From DAOUJI01 sp965224415 (GTDB taxonomy: Bacteria; Chloroflexota; Dehalococcoidia; Lucifugimonadales; JAGWBF01): a stretch of 64,000 bases of DNA. Below are positions 27,765 to 35,627 of this stretch, piece after piece (the first letter of the stretch is position 1; each line of letters opens with the position of its first letter). Position numbers and translations under genes: made by a program. The notes under the pieces are model-generated. The model saw only the letters and a list, made by a program, of their open reading frames with translations, had not been told where the DNA came from and did no database searches. Location: contig CBDCZB010000005.1 in assembly GCA_965224415.1 (NCBI GenBank), forward strand, positions 310,001 through 374,000. Direction: 5' to 3'.

Positions 27765-28328
27765 ATGAGCATCAATTTCGGAGACTTGCGGAAGGGGTTG
27801 GCCATCGAGGTGGACGGGCAGCCTTTTGAAGTTATGGACTACGAGCGGCACAAGATGCAGCAGCGGGCGCCTGTCACCAAAATCAAAATGAGGAACATGA
27901 GGGACGGAAAGGTGATCGAGCGTACTTTCCAGGCCTACACCACCGAATTTTCAGTGGCTGACGTGGATGAACGGCCAGCCCAGTTCCTCTACACCGACGG
28001 GCAGTTTTACAACTTCATGGACACTGAAACCTACGACCAGTACCAACTCACTGCGGACCAGTTGGGCGATGCCGTGCAGTATCTCAAAGAGGGGACGGTC
28101 ATCAACCTCTTGTACTTCAACGGCTCCCTGCTCAACCTGAAACTGCCGACCTTTGTCGAGTTGGAGGTTGCCGAGTCGCCTCCGGGCCTTAAGGGAGACA
28201 CCGCCCAGGGCGGGACCAAACAGGCCACCCTCGAAACCGGCCTCTCCATTCAAGTGCCTCTGTTTATACAACCCGGTCAGAAAATCAAGGTGGACACCAG
28301 GACCGGCGACTACATTGAGCGCGCCTAA
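27765..28328 (+). CDS. efp: Elongation factor P
   Basis: 187 residues with the three beta-barrel domains of EF-P, which relieves ribosome stalling at polyproline. The ATG at 27765 has AGGAGAAGG upstream. The beta3-beta4 tip that reaches the peptidyl-transferase centre reads RHKMQQRAPVTKIKMR. Aligned to E. coli, the modified Lys34 position is Gln33, followed by Arg34. None of the known modifications (beta-lysyl, rhamnosyl, aminopentanol) fits a Gln. Domain III ends with IQVPLFIQPGQKIKVDTRTG as expected. Confidence 0.95.
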   Translation: MSINFGDLRKGLAIEVDGQPFEVMDYERHKMQQRAPVTKIKMRNMRDGKVIERTFQAYTTEFSVADVDERPAQFLYTDGQFYNFMDTETYDQYQLTADQLGDAVQYLKEGTVINLLYFNGSLLNLKLPTFVELEVAESPPGLKGDTAQGGTKQATLETGLSIQVPLFIQPGQKIKVDTRTGDYIERA

Positions 28329-29595
28329 AGAGACAGAAGCTGTCCCGGCGAAACGGGCAACGGCACTCTACACCGTAAGCGAGGCGGTCCGGTGGGTTAA
28401 GGAGTTGTTGGAGCGTGACCCGGGTCTGGCCGACCTGTGGGTCACGGGGGAGGTCTCCAACTACAGAAAAGCCGCCTCCGGCCACAACTACTTCACCCTC
28501 AAAGACGCCCAAGGCCAGCTCCAAAGCGTGGTATTCCGTACGGGGCGAGGTGGAAACCTCCTGGCCGAGGGGCTGCAGGTAAGCATCCACGGTCGCATTT
28601 CCTTCTACGAAGCCAGGGGCGTGGTGCAGTTGGTTGGCGACTTGGTGATGCCCGCCGGGGCCGGAGCATTGGCTCTGGCTCTGGAGGAGCTCAGGCTCAA
28701 GCTGGAGCAGCAGGGACTTTTCGACCCGTCCAGGAAACGGCCTTTGCCCACCTATCCAAAAGTGGTGGGACTGGTCACTTCTCCCGCTGGTGCGGTCATT
28801 CACGACATCTGCAACGTGATGGGGCGCAGGTGGCCGTTGGCGGAGGCGTTGCTTGCTCCGACGGCGGTCCAGGGGGAGTTGGCGGCGCCCGGCATCGTCT
28901 CGGCGCTGGAGGCCCTCAACCGGGAAGGCCGCTCTGATCTAATCATTCTGGCCAGAGGCGGCGGTTCGCTGGAGGAGCTGTGGCCCTTTAACGAGGAGAG
29001 CGTCGCCCGTGCCATATACGCCAGCGGCATTCCCGTCATCAGCGCCATCGGTCACGAAACCGACTTCACAATCGCCGACGACGTGGCAGACCTGAGAGCG
29101 CCCACGCCTTCCGCCGCCGCCGAGTTGGCGGTCCCCGACGTAAGAATGATATCGGCCAACCTGGAACATCGGACTTACGGCATGACAAGGGCGGTCCTTG
29201 GAGCTATGGGCCTGAGGCGGCAGAATGTTGCATCGTTGGTCCACCGCATATACGCCAGAGAACCCGACACCCGTACGTTCAGGGCGTCCCTCGCCAGAAT
29301 GGAAAGTAGGATAGACGGCAGCATTCGGAGCATGACGTCCCTGGTCCGTATGGGAGTGGACGGTCTGGAGAAACAGCTCCACTCCCTCGACCCGCGTTCC
29401 GTGCTGGGCAGAGGATACTCCATCGTTCAACGAGACTCCGACGGCAGGGTGGTCTCTAAGACCGCCGACACAAGTCCTGGCGACGCCCTGCAGGTGACCG
29501 TGTCTGACGGCAGGTTCCCGGCCACCGTCGGGAAGCAAGCCGCCAAGCCCAGGACAAAGAAACGGCCGGCAAGGGCCGGCGCGCCCCTCTTCTGA
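28315..29595 (+). CDS. xseA: Exodeoxyribonuclease VII large subunit
   Basis: About 426 residues. An N-terminal OB fold (YTVSEAVRWVKELLERDPGL to VMPAGAGA) is followed by the catalytic domain, with VVGLVTSPAGAVIHDICNV, LIILARGGGSLEELWPFNEE and SAIGHETDFTIADDVADLRA, and a coiled-coil C-terminal region. The TTG at 28315 lies inside the end of efp. The open frame goes further back, but only through efp sequence. It degrades single-stranded DNA together with XseB, encoded 10 nt downstream. Confidence 0.95.
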   Translation: MSAPKETEAVPAKRATALYTVSEAVRWVKELLERDPGLADLWVTGEVSNYRKAASGHNYFTLKDAQGQLQSVVFRTGRGGNLLAEGLQVSIHGRISFYEARGVVQLVGDLVMPAGAGALALALEELRLKLEQQGLFDPSRKRPLPTYPKVVGLVTSPAGAVIHDICNVMGRRWPLAEALLAPTAVQGELAAPGIVSALEALNREGRSDLIILARGGGSLEELWPFNEESVARAIYASGIPVISAIGHETDFTIADDVADLRAPTPSAAAELAVPDVRMISANLEHRTYGMTRAVLGAMGLRRQNVASLVHRIYAREPDTRTFRASLARMESRIDGSIRSMTSLVRMGVDGLEKQLHSLDPRSVLGRGYSIVQRDSDGRVVSKTADTSPGDALQVTVSDGRFPATVGKQAAKPRTKKRPARAGAPLF

Positions 29596-29605
29596 CAGAC
29601 GCCTC

Positions 29606-29899
29606 ATGGTCAACCCAGTTTCCGAAGACCCCCAGCAGCAACTCTCCTTCGAGGAGATTTACCTCCGGCTGGAAAAGACGGTGGAGGCGTTGGAATCGGG
29701 CAACCTGACACTGGACGAGGCCACCAACCTGTACGAGGAAGGCATGAAGCTCGCCCAGATATGCAGCGACATGCTGAGCAAAGCCGAGTTGAGGGTGACC
29801 CAGCTCAAGGAGGACTACTCCAGTTTGAGGGACGTGGACGAACCTCCGGAATGGATTGTCGACCAGGCTTCCCCGCTGTTGGAGGACGAGGATGCTTAA
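29606..29899 (+). CDS. xseB: Exodeoxyribonuclease VII small subunit
   Basis: 97 residues. The family motif is LSFEEIYLRLEKTVEALESG followed by NLTLDEATNLYEEGMKLAQIC, forming two long helices. The C-terminal 30 residues (acidic, with WIVDQASPLL) are an extension beyond the usual 70-80 residue form. It lies between xseA and the PHP gene, overlapping the latter by 8 nt. Confidence 0.94.
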   Translation: MVNPVSEDPQQQLSFEEIYLRLEKTVEALESGNLTLDEATNLYEEGMKLAQICSDMLSKAELRVTQLKEDYSSLRDVDEPPEWIVDQASPLLEDEDA

Positions 29900-30548
29900 G
29901 GTGGACCTCCACATCCACACCTACAACTCCCCCGACTCCGGCACTCCGATAAGCTCTATAGTCAACAGGTGCCTAGAGACGGGGCTGGACTGCATAGCCG
30001 TCACCGATCACAACACGATAAAGGGCGCGCTGGAAGTGCGGGACGCGGCTCCCTTCCAGGTGATAGTCGGCGAGGAGGTCAAGAGCGCGTCGGGGGACAT
30101 CATCGGCCTCTTCCTGAACGAGACAGTCCCCAAAGGTCTGTCAGCCAGAGATACAGTAGACGCCATCAAGAGCCAGGGCGGGCTGGTGCTGATTCCCCAC
30201 CCCTTCGACAGGTTTCGTCCCTCGGCCATCGACAAGGACGCGCTGCTGGACATTCTGCCTAACGTGGATGCCATAGAGGCCTTCAACGCCCACAATCTTC
30301 TGGCGCGGGACAACCGCCGTGCGGAGGAGTTCACGGCTGAGAAGCAGGTCATCCCAGCCGCCTGCAGCGACTCCCACACGCCTTTGGAGTTGGGCCGGAC
30401 CTACATGGAACTGGACGAGTTCGACGGGACCCCCGAGGGGTTCCTGGACTCCCTTTCCAGGGCGAACCTGGTCAAGAAGCGGTGCAACCAAGCCCTGAGG
30501 CTAACGACGGTCGCAGTCAAAGCCCGGCGCGCCCTGGGGTTCAAGTAA
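29892..30548 (+). CDS. PHP-domain metal-dependent phosphoesterase
   Basis: 218 residues. Metal-binding motifs of the PHP fold are DLHIHTYNSPDSG, AVTDHNTIKG, VGEEVKSASGDIIGLFL, LIPHPFDRFR and CSDSHTPLELG. Relatives hydrolyse phosphodiesters such as 3',5'-bisphosphonucleotides, and the exact substrate is unknown. The ATG at 29892 overlaps the xseB stop. It is the last gene of the long plus-strand block and is convergent with the ubiquitin-like cassette. Confidence 0.9.
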   Translation: MLKVDLHIHTYNSPDSGTPISSIVNRCLETGLDCIAVTDHNTIKGALEVRDAAPFQVIVGEEVKSASGDIIGLFLNETVPKGLSARDTVDAIKSQGGLVLIPHPFDRFRPSAIDKDALLDILPNVDAIEAFNAHNLLARDNRRAEEFTAEKQVIPAACSDSHTPLELGRTYMELDEFDGTPEGFLDSLSRANLVKKRCNQALRLTTVAVKARRALGFK

Positions 30549-30647
30549 GGGGCGATGAGTCAGGGTCAGGCGGACTGCCCGTTGCCGTGGCGTCGCTGTA
30601 CGTGGCGGCCGGTGGCGTCGTGCAGCGTGTAACTAATAGACGTCGCT

Positions 30648-30992
30648 CTAACCTCCGGCGATCCGCCTGAGCCACTTGGGAAGGAATCGCCATGGGGACC
30701 TACGCGAATCACCAGAGCGGTGAGCCCACCTCACTTTGTTGCGATGGATCCAATAGTGGGATCTACAGGCCAAGCTCCAGTTCCCAATCGACGGGCAGAG
30801 GGAGACGGACTTTCCGTCGAATGTAATCTCCCAGTCTACGGGATCTAGCGGTGTAACCACCTCACTCCCACATCCACAACAACAATTGTGCACTACCGTG
30901 GCGAAGGGTATCGACACGTACAACACGCCGTCATCCAAAGCATCTGGGATGTAATCAACGAACTCGTGCTGGAGCGAGCTGATTCGAGTCAC
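30648..30992 (-). CDS. DUF6527 family Cys-rich protein of a ubiquitin-like cassette
   Basis: 114 residues. The GTG start overlaps the stop of the ThiF gene by 4 nt (GTGA). Conserved features are HNCCCGCG (residues 35-42) and SLCPSIGNWSLACRSHYWIH (64-83), which I recognise as the DUF6527 signature. The Cys and His residues (C37-C41, C66, C76, H79) could bind zinc. The last 20 residues are basic (RFLPKWLRRIAGG). DUF6527 proteins accompany ubiquitin-like and ThiF genes in bacteria, and their biochemical role is not known to me. A zinc-dependent ligase or adaptor role is only a guess. Confidence 0.85.
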   Translation of the reverse strand: MTRISSLQHEFVDYIPDALDDGVLYVSIPFATVVHNCCCGCGSEVVTPLDPVDWEITFDGKSVSLCPSIGNWSLACRSHYWIHRNKVRWAHRSGDSRRSPWRFLPKWLRRIAGG

Positions 30993-32161
30993 CCTTTATC
31001 CTCGTTAACTAAGTGATTACCGTCGATCTGGTACAAGCTCGAATGCTCATTCTCAATATCGACGTAGAACCCCTGGAACTTCTTCCACTTGATAACGGCT
31101 AGTGCCGCATTCAGTGCGTTGAGGTCAGCAATCTGGATGTTGCGTGAGTAGTCATCTTCACCGTCGTTGTCTGAAAGAGGGAGTGTCGAGTGGACTTGCT
31201 TGCGAGACTGGTCCGTGCTCATAGTCACCCTCAACTGGCCGAGTAGCGAACCCTCAACGTCTTCCACGCCCATCCCAACGTCAATGAATGGCACGCCGAA
31301 CTCTTCCAGCTTCTCTACCAAGAGCCTCCTGGCTTGACCCTTGTCAACCGCTATGAACACGAAGTCCATTCCCCGCAAGCAATCCACCACTGATTCATCC
31401 ACGTTTCCATGGGCGACGATGTTGCGCCGCATCTCAGAGTAAGTGTCTCTGTAATAGTCCGCCTTCGCTGGTGCGGCTTTCAGGGTTTCGATGGACGGTG
31501 CTCCTGGCGAGCGGAATGCGTTGTGTTGTCCAAACTTGTCGCCGTCGAACAGGTGGATCTCCCTCACCGGAGTCTTGGCCACCAAGTCGAGTATGTATGA
31601 GCCCGTGCCTCCCAGCCCTACGATGGCTACCGCATTGACCCTTAGCTTGTCAGTTATGGCGCCGATGCCGGCACGGCTTGATGCCGTATCGATGTATCTG
31701 AATACTGACTCTTCATCCTGACTTTCAAATACCGCGAAGGTCCGTGCGGTGACGCTCGAATCAATCGACTGGGCTGGTGCGGAAATGATTGCCTCGTAGG
31801 TAGTCATCTTCTCGTAGTAGTCGCGGTAGCCTCCCGGTGGTTTACTTGAGAAACGATGGTTGACTACCAATCCGCTAGCTAACTCCGTGCGTCGGCTCGA
31901 CTTCTGAATCTGGACTAGCTCACGTCCTTCTCGGTCACAAGGCATGTCTCCGACGAACATCGCCACATGCGTTTTCGGTTTCGCTGCTACATCACCCGCC
32001 AGAGTCAATTCCGAAACCAGAATGCCACGCGCAATGTTCCGGTGTTCTGTGACGTACGGGACCTGTTTCAGGAGGAGGTAACCTGACCGCACCTCGACTT
32101 CGTAACCTTCGTCCTCCAGGCGTTTCAGGTCTGGGCTAAGATTTATCAGTGTATGAGACAT
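30989..32161 (-). CDS. ThiF-family (E1-like) adenylyltransferase with N-terminal DUF6791-like domain
   Basis: 390 residues. Residues 1-150 match the DUF6791-type domain, with LLLKQVPYVTEH, PKTHVAMFVGDMPCDREGREL and FSSKPPGGYRDYYEKMTTYE. Residues about 172-380 are a ThiF/MoeB/E1 Rossmann domain with GLGGTGS at 182-188, the Asp pair in LFDGD (206, 208), and the N214/R217 pair in HNAFRS that contacts ATP. The only cysteines are C75 and C261, and neither is at the usual E1 catalytic position, so the thioester site is unclear. C75 in the N-terminal domain is a candidate. It overlaps the Ubl gene by 26 nt and the DUF6527 gene by 4 nt. Confidence 0.88.
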   Translation of the reverse strand: MSHTLINLSPDLKRLEDEGYEVEVRSGYLLLKQVPYVTEHRNIARGILVSELTLAGDVAAKPKTHVAMFVGDMPCDREGRELVQIQKSSRRTELASGLVVNHRFSSKPPGGYRDYYEKMTTYEAIISAPAQSIDSSVTARTFAVFESQDEESVFRYIDTASSRAGIGAITDKLRVNAVAIVGLGGTGSYILDLVAKTPVREIHLFDGDKFGQHNAFRSPGAPSIETLKAAPAKADYYRDTYSEMRRNIVAHGNVDESVVDCLRGMDFVFIAVDKGQARRLLVEKLEEFGVPFIDVGMGVEDVEGSLLGQLRVTMSTDQSRKQVHSTLPLSDNDGEDDYSRNIQIADLNALNAALAVIKWKKFQGFYVDIENEHSSLYQIDGNHLVNEDKG

Positions 32162-32405
32162 TGAAGACCGTCCCGTCTTGTACCTTTATCCTCCGGCCCG
32201 CGACAAGCCTTCCGTCTGGTGGCCTACCCGCACCGTTCCGGTAGCTCATAGTGAACACGATGCCCGGACCAGAAGGCGGTTGGTCATAGGCTAGATTCAC
32301 CACCTGATCGAATGTTATTTCACCATCAGGAGACAGATGGCTATACGCCACTATGTTCTTGCGCCCGTTCACGATTATCTCTACACTGTCCTTGTCTTCA
32401 TTCAT
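32136..32405 (-). CDS. Single-domain ubiquitin-like protein (multiubiquitin family)
   Basis: 89 residues forming one beta-grasp domain of the bacterial multiubiquitin type. VEIIVNGRKNIVA is the first hairpin, followed by the helix ITFDQVVNLAY, strands near IVFTMSYRNG and GRRIKVQDGTVFNVSYTDKS. Family members often contain several tandem copies. This one has a single copy. The C terminus is TDKS rather than a diglycine, and no JAB-type peptidase is present to expose one. The ATG has GGAGGA nine bases upstream. It is the first gene of the Ubl-ThiF-DUF6527 operon, probably controlled by the divergent XRE regulator. Confidence 0.85.
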   Translation of the reverse strand: MNEDKDSVEIIVNGRKNIVAYSHLSPDGEITFDQVVNLAYDQPPSGPGIVFTMSYRNGAGRPPDGRLVAGRRIKVQDGTVFNVSYTDKS

Positions 32406-32442
32406 AGCTGGTCTTCCTCCGAGTGTTTGAATTTAGTATGAC

Positions 32443-32460
32443 TGTACCGTTTCTAGTACA
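32443..32460. promoter_or_regulatory. Operator-like dyad, site 1 (Ubl side)
   Basis: TGTACCGTTTCTAGTACA has GTAC half-sites 8 bases apart. It sits 38 nt before the Ubl start and covers the predicted transcription start. It matches site 2 at 14 of 18 positions. The divergent XRE protein is the likely binder. Confidence 0.55.
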
Positions 32461-32465
32461 AACCG

Positions 32466-32495
32466 AGTCTAAACTAGGTCCCAGGCTTGTGTCAA
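32466..32495 (-). promoter_or_regulatory. Predicted promoter of the Ubl operon
   Basis: Minus-strand TTGACA (32495-32490) and TAGACT (32471-32466) are separated by 18 bases. Transcription would start about 32459, inside operator site 1. Confidence 0.55.
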
Positions 32496-32529
32496 TACCC
32501 TTCTCTATGTGAAAATCCCTCTCACACCG

Positions 32530-32547
32530 CGTACCGTTCCACGTACA
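32530..32547. promoter_or_regulatory. Operator-like dyad, site 2 (XRE side)
   Basis: CGTACCGTTCCACGTACA is nearly the same as site 1 and in the same orientation. It abuts the AGGAGG ribosome site of the XRE gene, so binding here could repress the regulator itself. Confidence 0.55.
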
Positions 32548-32556
32548 GGAGGCGAC

Positions 32557-33036
32557 ATGGTCAACGGTAAGCTTGAGTTAAATGAACTTGGGCGTCACGT
32601 TCTGGCTGAACGGGAGCGCCGCCGCATGAGTCTTCGAGACGCCGCTTCTGACATCGGTATCCCTTTTAACACCCTAGCGCGGGTCGAGAAGGGGCACGTT
32701 CCCGACCTTCCGAAATTCAAGAGACTCGTTGAGTGGTGTGGGGCTGATATCAATCAATTCTTCGAGCTTCAGGAGAAATCAGCAGCTACTACGGATCTGA
32801 TTGCCGAACACCTTCAGTCGGATCGAAACCTTCCTCCCGGAGCCGCTGAACAGATAGCTAGGATTGTTAACGATCTGTACCAAGCCTTAGCACAACCAAA
32901 AGAAGTATCGGCAGTGCATCTGCGAGCGGCCAAAACATTCCGGCCGGACGCGTCTCGTGCCCTAGGGTTGTTGCTCAACGACCTGCATAACGCACTCCTG
33001 AAGGAATCCAAAGATGGTCCTTCGAAGGGGGTTTAA
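32557..33036 (+). CDS. XRE-family transcriptional regulator
   Basis: About 159 residues. An N-terminal helix-turn-helix (LGRHVLAERERRRMSLRDAA, then SDIGIPFNTLARVEKGHVPD) covers residues 8-65, followed by a helical C-terminal region of about 90 residues that may mediate dimers. The ATG at 32557 has AGGAGG upstream. The open frame from 32509 has no ribosome site. It overlaps the ImmA gene by 23 nt, a pairing well known from ICE and phage repressors in which the metalloprotease cleaves the regulator. It is divergent from the Ubl operon. Confidence 0.88.
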   Translation: MVNGKLELNELGRHVLAERERRRMSLRDAASDIGIPFNTLARVEKGHVPDLPKFKRLVEWCGADINQFFELQEKSAATTDLIAEHLQSDRNLPPGAAEQIARIVNDLYQALAQPKEVSAVHLRAAKTFRPDASRALGLLLNDLHNALLKESKDGPSKGV

Positions 33037-33580
33037 GTCCGAAGCCGAGAGAATCGCGCGACACGTGCGTACCCAACTCGGAATGGGCCCCGAACAGTCT
33101 GTCTCACCCGAAGCTCTCGCCGAGTTATTGGGAGTGGAGATTCGGGCAGGGGACGAATTGATACCCAAGAAGAGGTTTTCCGACCTCGAACGCCTCCAGC
33201 CAGATGCATTCTCAGCCTGCACATTTCGCCCTTCCCCTGATCGAGTGGTCGTCGTCTTCAACCCACTGTCTCCTATACGTAGACGGACCAGCGACCTTGC
33301 ACATGAACTCGCACATATTCTCCTCGACCATGAGTTGAGCCGGATCGAGAAGCTTAGCGATGTGACCTTCCTGTCTTGTGATGCGACTCAGGAGGAAGAG
33401 GCTGCTTGGTTGTCGGGATGCCTACTTCTACCCCGAGAATTGCTCTTGGCGGAAGTCCGCAAGGGAGCCAGCGCAAAAGAGATAGCAAAGAAATGCGGCG
33501 TCAGCGAAAGGATGGCTCGGTACAGGTTGGGTGTCACTGGCGTCGAAAGGCAACACGCGGCGCATCGAAAGAGAAGTTAG
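33014..33580 (+). CDS. ImmA/IrrE family zinc metallopeptidase
   Basis: 188 residues. The HEXXH motif is HELAHILLDHE near residue 98, with a downstream Glu in EEEAAWLSGCLLLP as the third ligand, as in ImmA/IrrE proteins. The C-terminal 50 residues (SAKEIAKKCGVSERMARYRL) look like a helix-turn-helix. In known pairs this protease cleaves the partner XRE repressor after a stress signal. Here that would derepress the Ubl operon, which is inference. It is convergent with clpX. Confidence 0.9.
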   Translation: MVLRRGFKSEAERIARHVRTQLGMGPEQSVSPEALAELLGVEIRAGDELIPKKRFSDLERLQPDAFSACTFRPSPDRVVVVFNPLSPIRRRTSDLAHELAHILLDHELSRIEKLSDVTFLSCDATQEEEAAWLSGCLLLPRELLLAEVRKGASAKEIAKKCGVSERMARYRLGVTGVERQHAAHRKRS

Positions 33581-33614
33581 TACCCCCAAATAACCCCGGA
33601 AGAGCCTGCCGAAG

Positions 33615-34922
33615 CTAGGCCGACTGTTTCATCTGGATGGGAAGGGGCGACGGGCGGCCAGCGGAGTCGCGCAGCGTTGGCATCTCCAGCCCGTAGATAG
33701 CCCCCTCGTCCACTTCACAAACTTCAACTCCCGTCATCGACGGGAGTTCATACATTACATCAAGCAAGGTCTCTTCGATGATGGCCCGGAGACCACGGGC
33801 GCCCGTCTTCCGCAACACGGCCGCCGCGGCGGCGGCTTTCAACGCCTTGGGCGTAAAGACCAGGTCCACGTTGTCCATGCTGAACAGCTGCTGGTACTGC
33901 TTGACCAGGGCGTTCTTGGGTTCGGTCAGCACTTTTATCAGGGCCGTCTCGTCCAGCTGGTCCAGGTAGGCGGATGCAGGAAGCCTGCCCACCAACTCCG
34001 GTATCAGTCCATACTCCAGCAGGTCTTCCGAGGCCAGCACAGACAACGGGTTGGCGCCGTTGGAGTTTGCGTCTCCGTCGTTGTGAGTGGGCTTCCCGTT
34101 GGACTTGAACCCCATGACACCGTTGGCCGCCCGAGCCTGCCGCTGCTCCACGATCTTGGCCAGCCCTTCGAAGGCTCCGCCGCAAATGAACAGGATATTC
34201 TGCGTCCTTATCTGGACGAACTCCTGGTAGGGATGTTTTCTTCCTCCCTGGGGCGGCACGTTGGCGACGCAGCCTTCGATTATCTTCAGCAGCTCCTGCT
34301 GTACGCCTTCGCCGGAAACGTCCCTGGTGATGGACCTGTTGGGCCCTTCCTTACGAGCCAGCTTGTCTATCTCGTCGATGTAGATTATCCCCTGCTGGGC
34401 GCGGGGAATGTCCCAGTCGGCGGACTGTATGAGTCTGAGGAGGATGTTCTCCACGTCTTCGCCGACGTAGCCCGATTCGGTCAGGGAGGTGGCGTCGGCG
34501 ATGGCGAAGGGAACGTCGAGTATGCGGGCCAGGGTCTGGGCGAGGAGGCTCTTGCCTGAGCCGGTGGGGCCCATGAGTAGGATGTTGGTTTTCTGGAGCT
34601 CCACGTCTGATGAAGGGTCTTCCCAGACGCGCTTGTAGTGGTTGTAGACGGCTACGCTCAGGACTTTCTTCGCGCGTTCCTGGCCCACTACGTAGGCGTC
34701 GAGCGACTCGTTCAGTTCACGGGGAACGGGAAGACTGCGCTTTTCGGGTTCCTGCTTGGCTGAAGGTTCGAGGTCTTCGTCGATGACCTGTTTGCAGGCC
34801 CGGACGCACTCATAGCAGATGTAGGCCCGTCCCAAGCCTGCCACCAAACGGTTGGCCTCGGACTCACCTTTTCTACAGAAGGAGCAGTTGTAGCTCCTGG
34901 GGCCGCCCCTGCTGCCGGCCAT
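33615..34922 (-). CDS. clpX: ATP-dependent Clp protease ATPase subunit ClpX
   Basis: 435 residues. The N-terminal Cys4 zinc domain is NCSFCRKGE with CYECVRAC. The AAA+ domain has Walker A GPTGSGKS, Walker B IIYIDEID, the LLxLLP-like pore region and sensor 2 GARGLRAIIEE. An internal insert of about 25 residues (NGKPTHNDGDANSNGANP) is rich in Asn/Asp/Gly and longer than in E. coli. It unfolds substrates and feeds them to ClpP, encoded 12 nt upstream. Last gene of the tig-clpP-clpX operon. Confidence 0.97.
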   Translation of the reverse strand: MAGSRGGPRSYNCSFCRKGESEANRLVAGLGRAYICYECVRACKQVIDEDLEPSAKQEPEKRSLPVPRELNESLDAYVVGQERAKKVLSVAVYNHYKRVWEDPSSDVELQKTNILLMGPTGSGKSLLAQTLARILDVPFAIADATSLTESGYVGEDVENILLRLIQSADWDIPRAQQGIIYIDEIDKLARKEGPNRSITRDVSGEGVQQELLKIIEGCVANVPPQGGRKHPYQEFVQIRTQNILFICGGAFEGLAKIVEQRQARAANGVMGFKSNGKPTHNDGDANSNGANPLSVLASEDLLEYGLIPELVGRLPASAYLDQLDETALIKVLTEPKNALVKQYQQLFSMDNVDLVFTPKALKAAAAAAVLRKTGARGLRAIIEETLLDVMYELPSMTGVEVCEVDEGAIYGLEMPTLRDSAGRPSPLPIQMKQSA

Positions 34923-34934
34923 AGATTCTCCGAA

Positions 34935-35627
34935 TTACTTGTTCTCGCCCTCGTCGCCTTGGTCGGAACCCGCTCCGTTGGCCTCAACGGCGTTGCCTAG
35001 CACTTCATCGACAAGGCCGTATTCCAAGGCCTGGTCGGCGGGCAGATAGTAGTCTCTGTCCGTGTCTCTGGCCACTCTCTCATATGACTGGCCCGTATGC
35101 TTGGACAGGATCACCCTGATCTTGTCCTGCATTCGGATAATCTCACGGGCGGCAATCTCGATGTCGGACGCCTGACCTGAAGCCCCGCCCATGGGTTGGT
35201 GCATGTGGACGGTGGCGTTGGGAAGCGCAAAACGCTTTCCAGGATGGCCTCCGCTCAGAAGCACGGTGGCCATGCTGGCCGCCATCCCGACGCATATCGT
35301 GGACACGTCGGGCTTAATGAGCTGCATAGTGTCGTATATGGCCAGCCCGGAGCTGATGACCCCGCCTGGGCTGTTGATGTAGAGGTTGATGTCCCTGTCC
35401 GGGTCCTCACGTTCCAGGAACAACAGCTGGGCTACAATCAAGTTGGAGACGTGATCTTGGATGGGTGTTCCGAGGAACACGATACGCTCCTTCAACAGCA
35501 ATGAGTAAATGTCAAAGGCCCTCTCACCTCGAGGACCTGTCTCTATGACCATCGGGACGATGTCCGACGGCGGGGTGAATATGGGATAGCCCATGCTCGG
35601 GCTGAAGTTATTCGGGTTGGTTGTCAC
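34935..35627 (-). CDS. clpP: ATP-dependent Clp protease proteolytic subunit ClpP
   Basis: About 230 residues. The catalytic triad is Ser in VGMAASMATVLLSGG, His in VHMHQPMGG, and Asp in the DTDRDYY segment. The GTG at 35627 has GGAGAAGG five bases upstream, better than the earlier ATG, and overlaps the tig stop by 20 nt. The C-terminal 20 residues (ANGAGSDQGDEGENK) are an acidic extension. Works with ClpX. Confidence 0.96.
   Translation of the reverse strand: MTTNPNNFSPSMGYPIFTPPSDIVPMVIETGPRGERAFDIYSLLLKERIVFLGTPIQDHVSNLIVAQLLFLEREDPDRDINLYINSPGGVISSGLAIYDTMQLIKPDVSTICVGMAASMATVLLSGGHPGKRFALPNATVHMHQPMGGASGQASDIEIAAREIIRMQDKIRVILSKHTGQSYERVARDTDRDYYLPADQALEYGLVDEVLGNAVEANGAGSDQGDEGENK

Noticed and set aside
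32557..33580. XRE plus ImmA as a prophage repressor region
   Set aside because: No phage structural, integrase or replication gene is nearby. The divergent ubiquitin-like operon is the more likely target.
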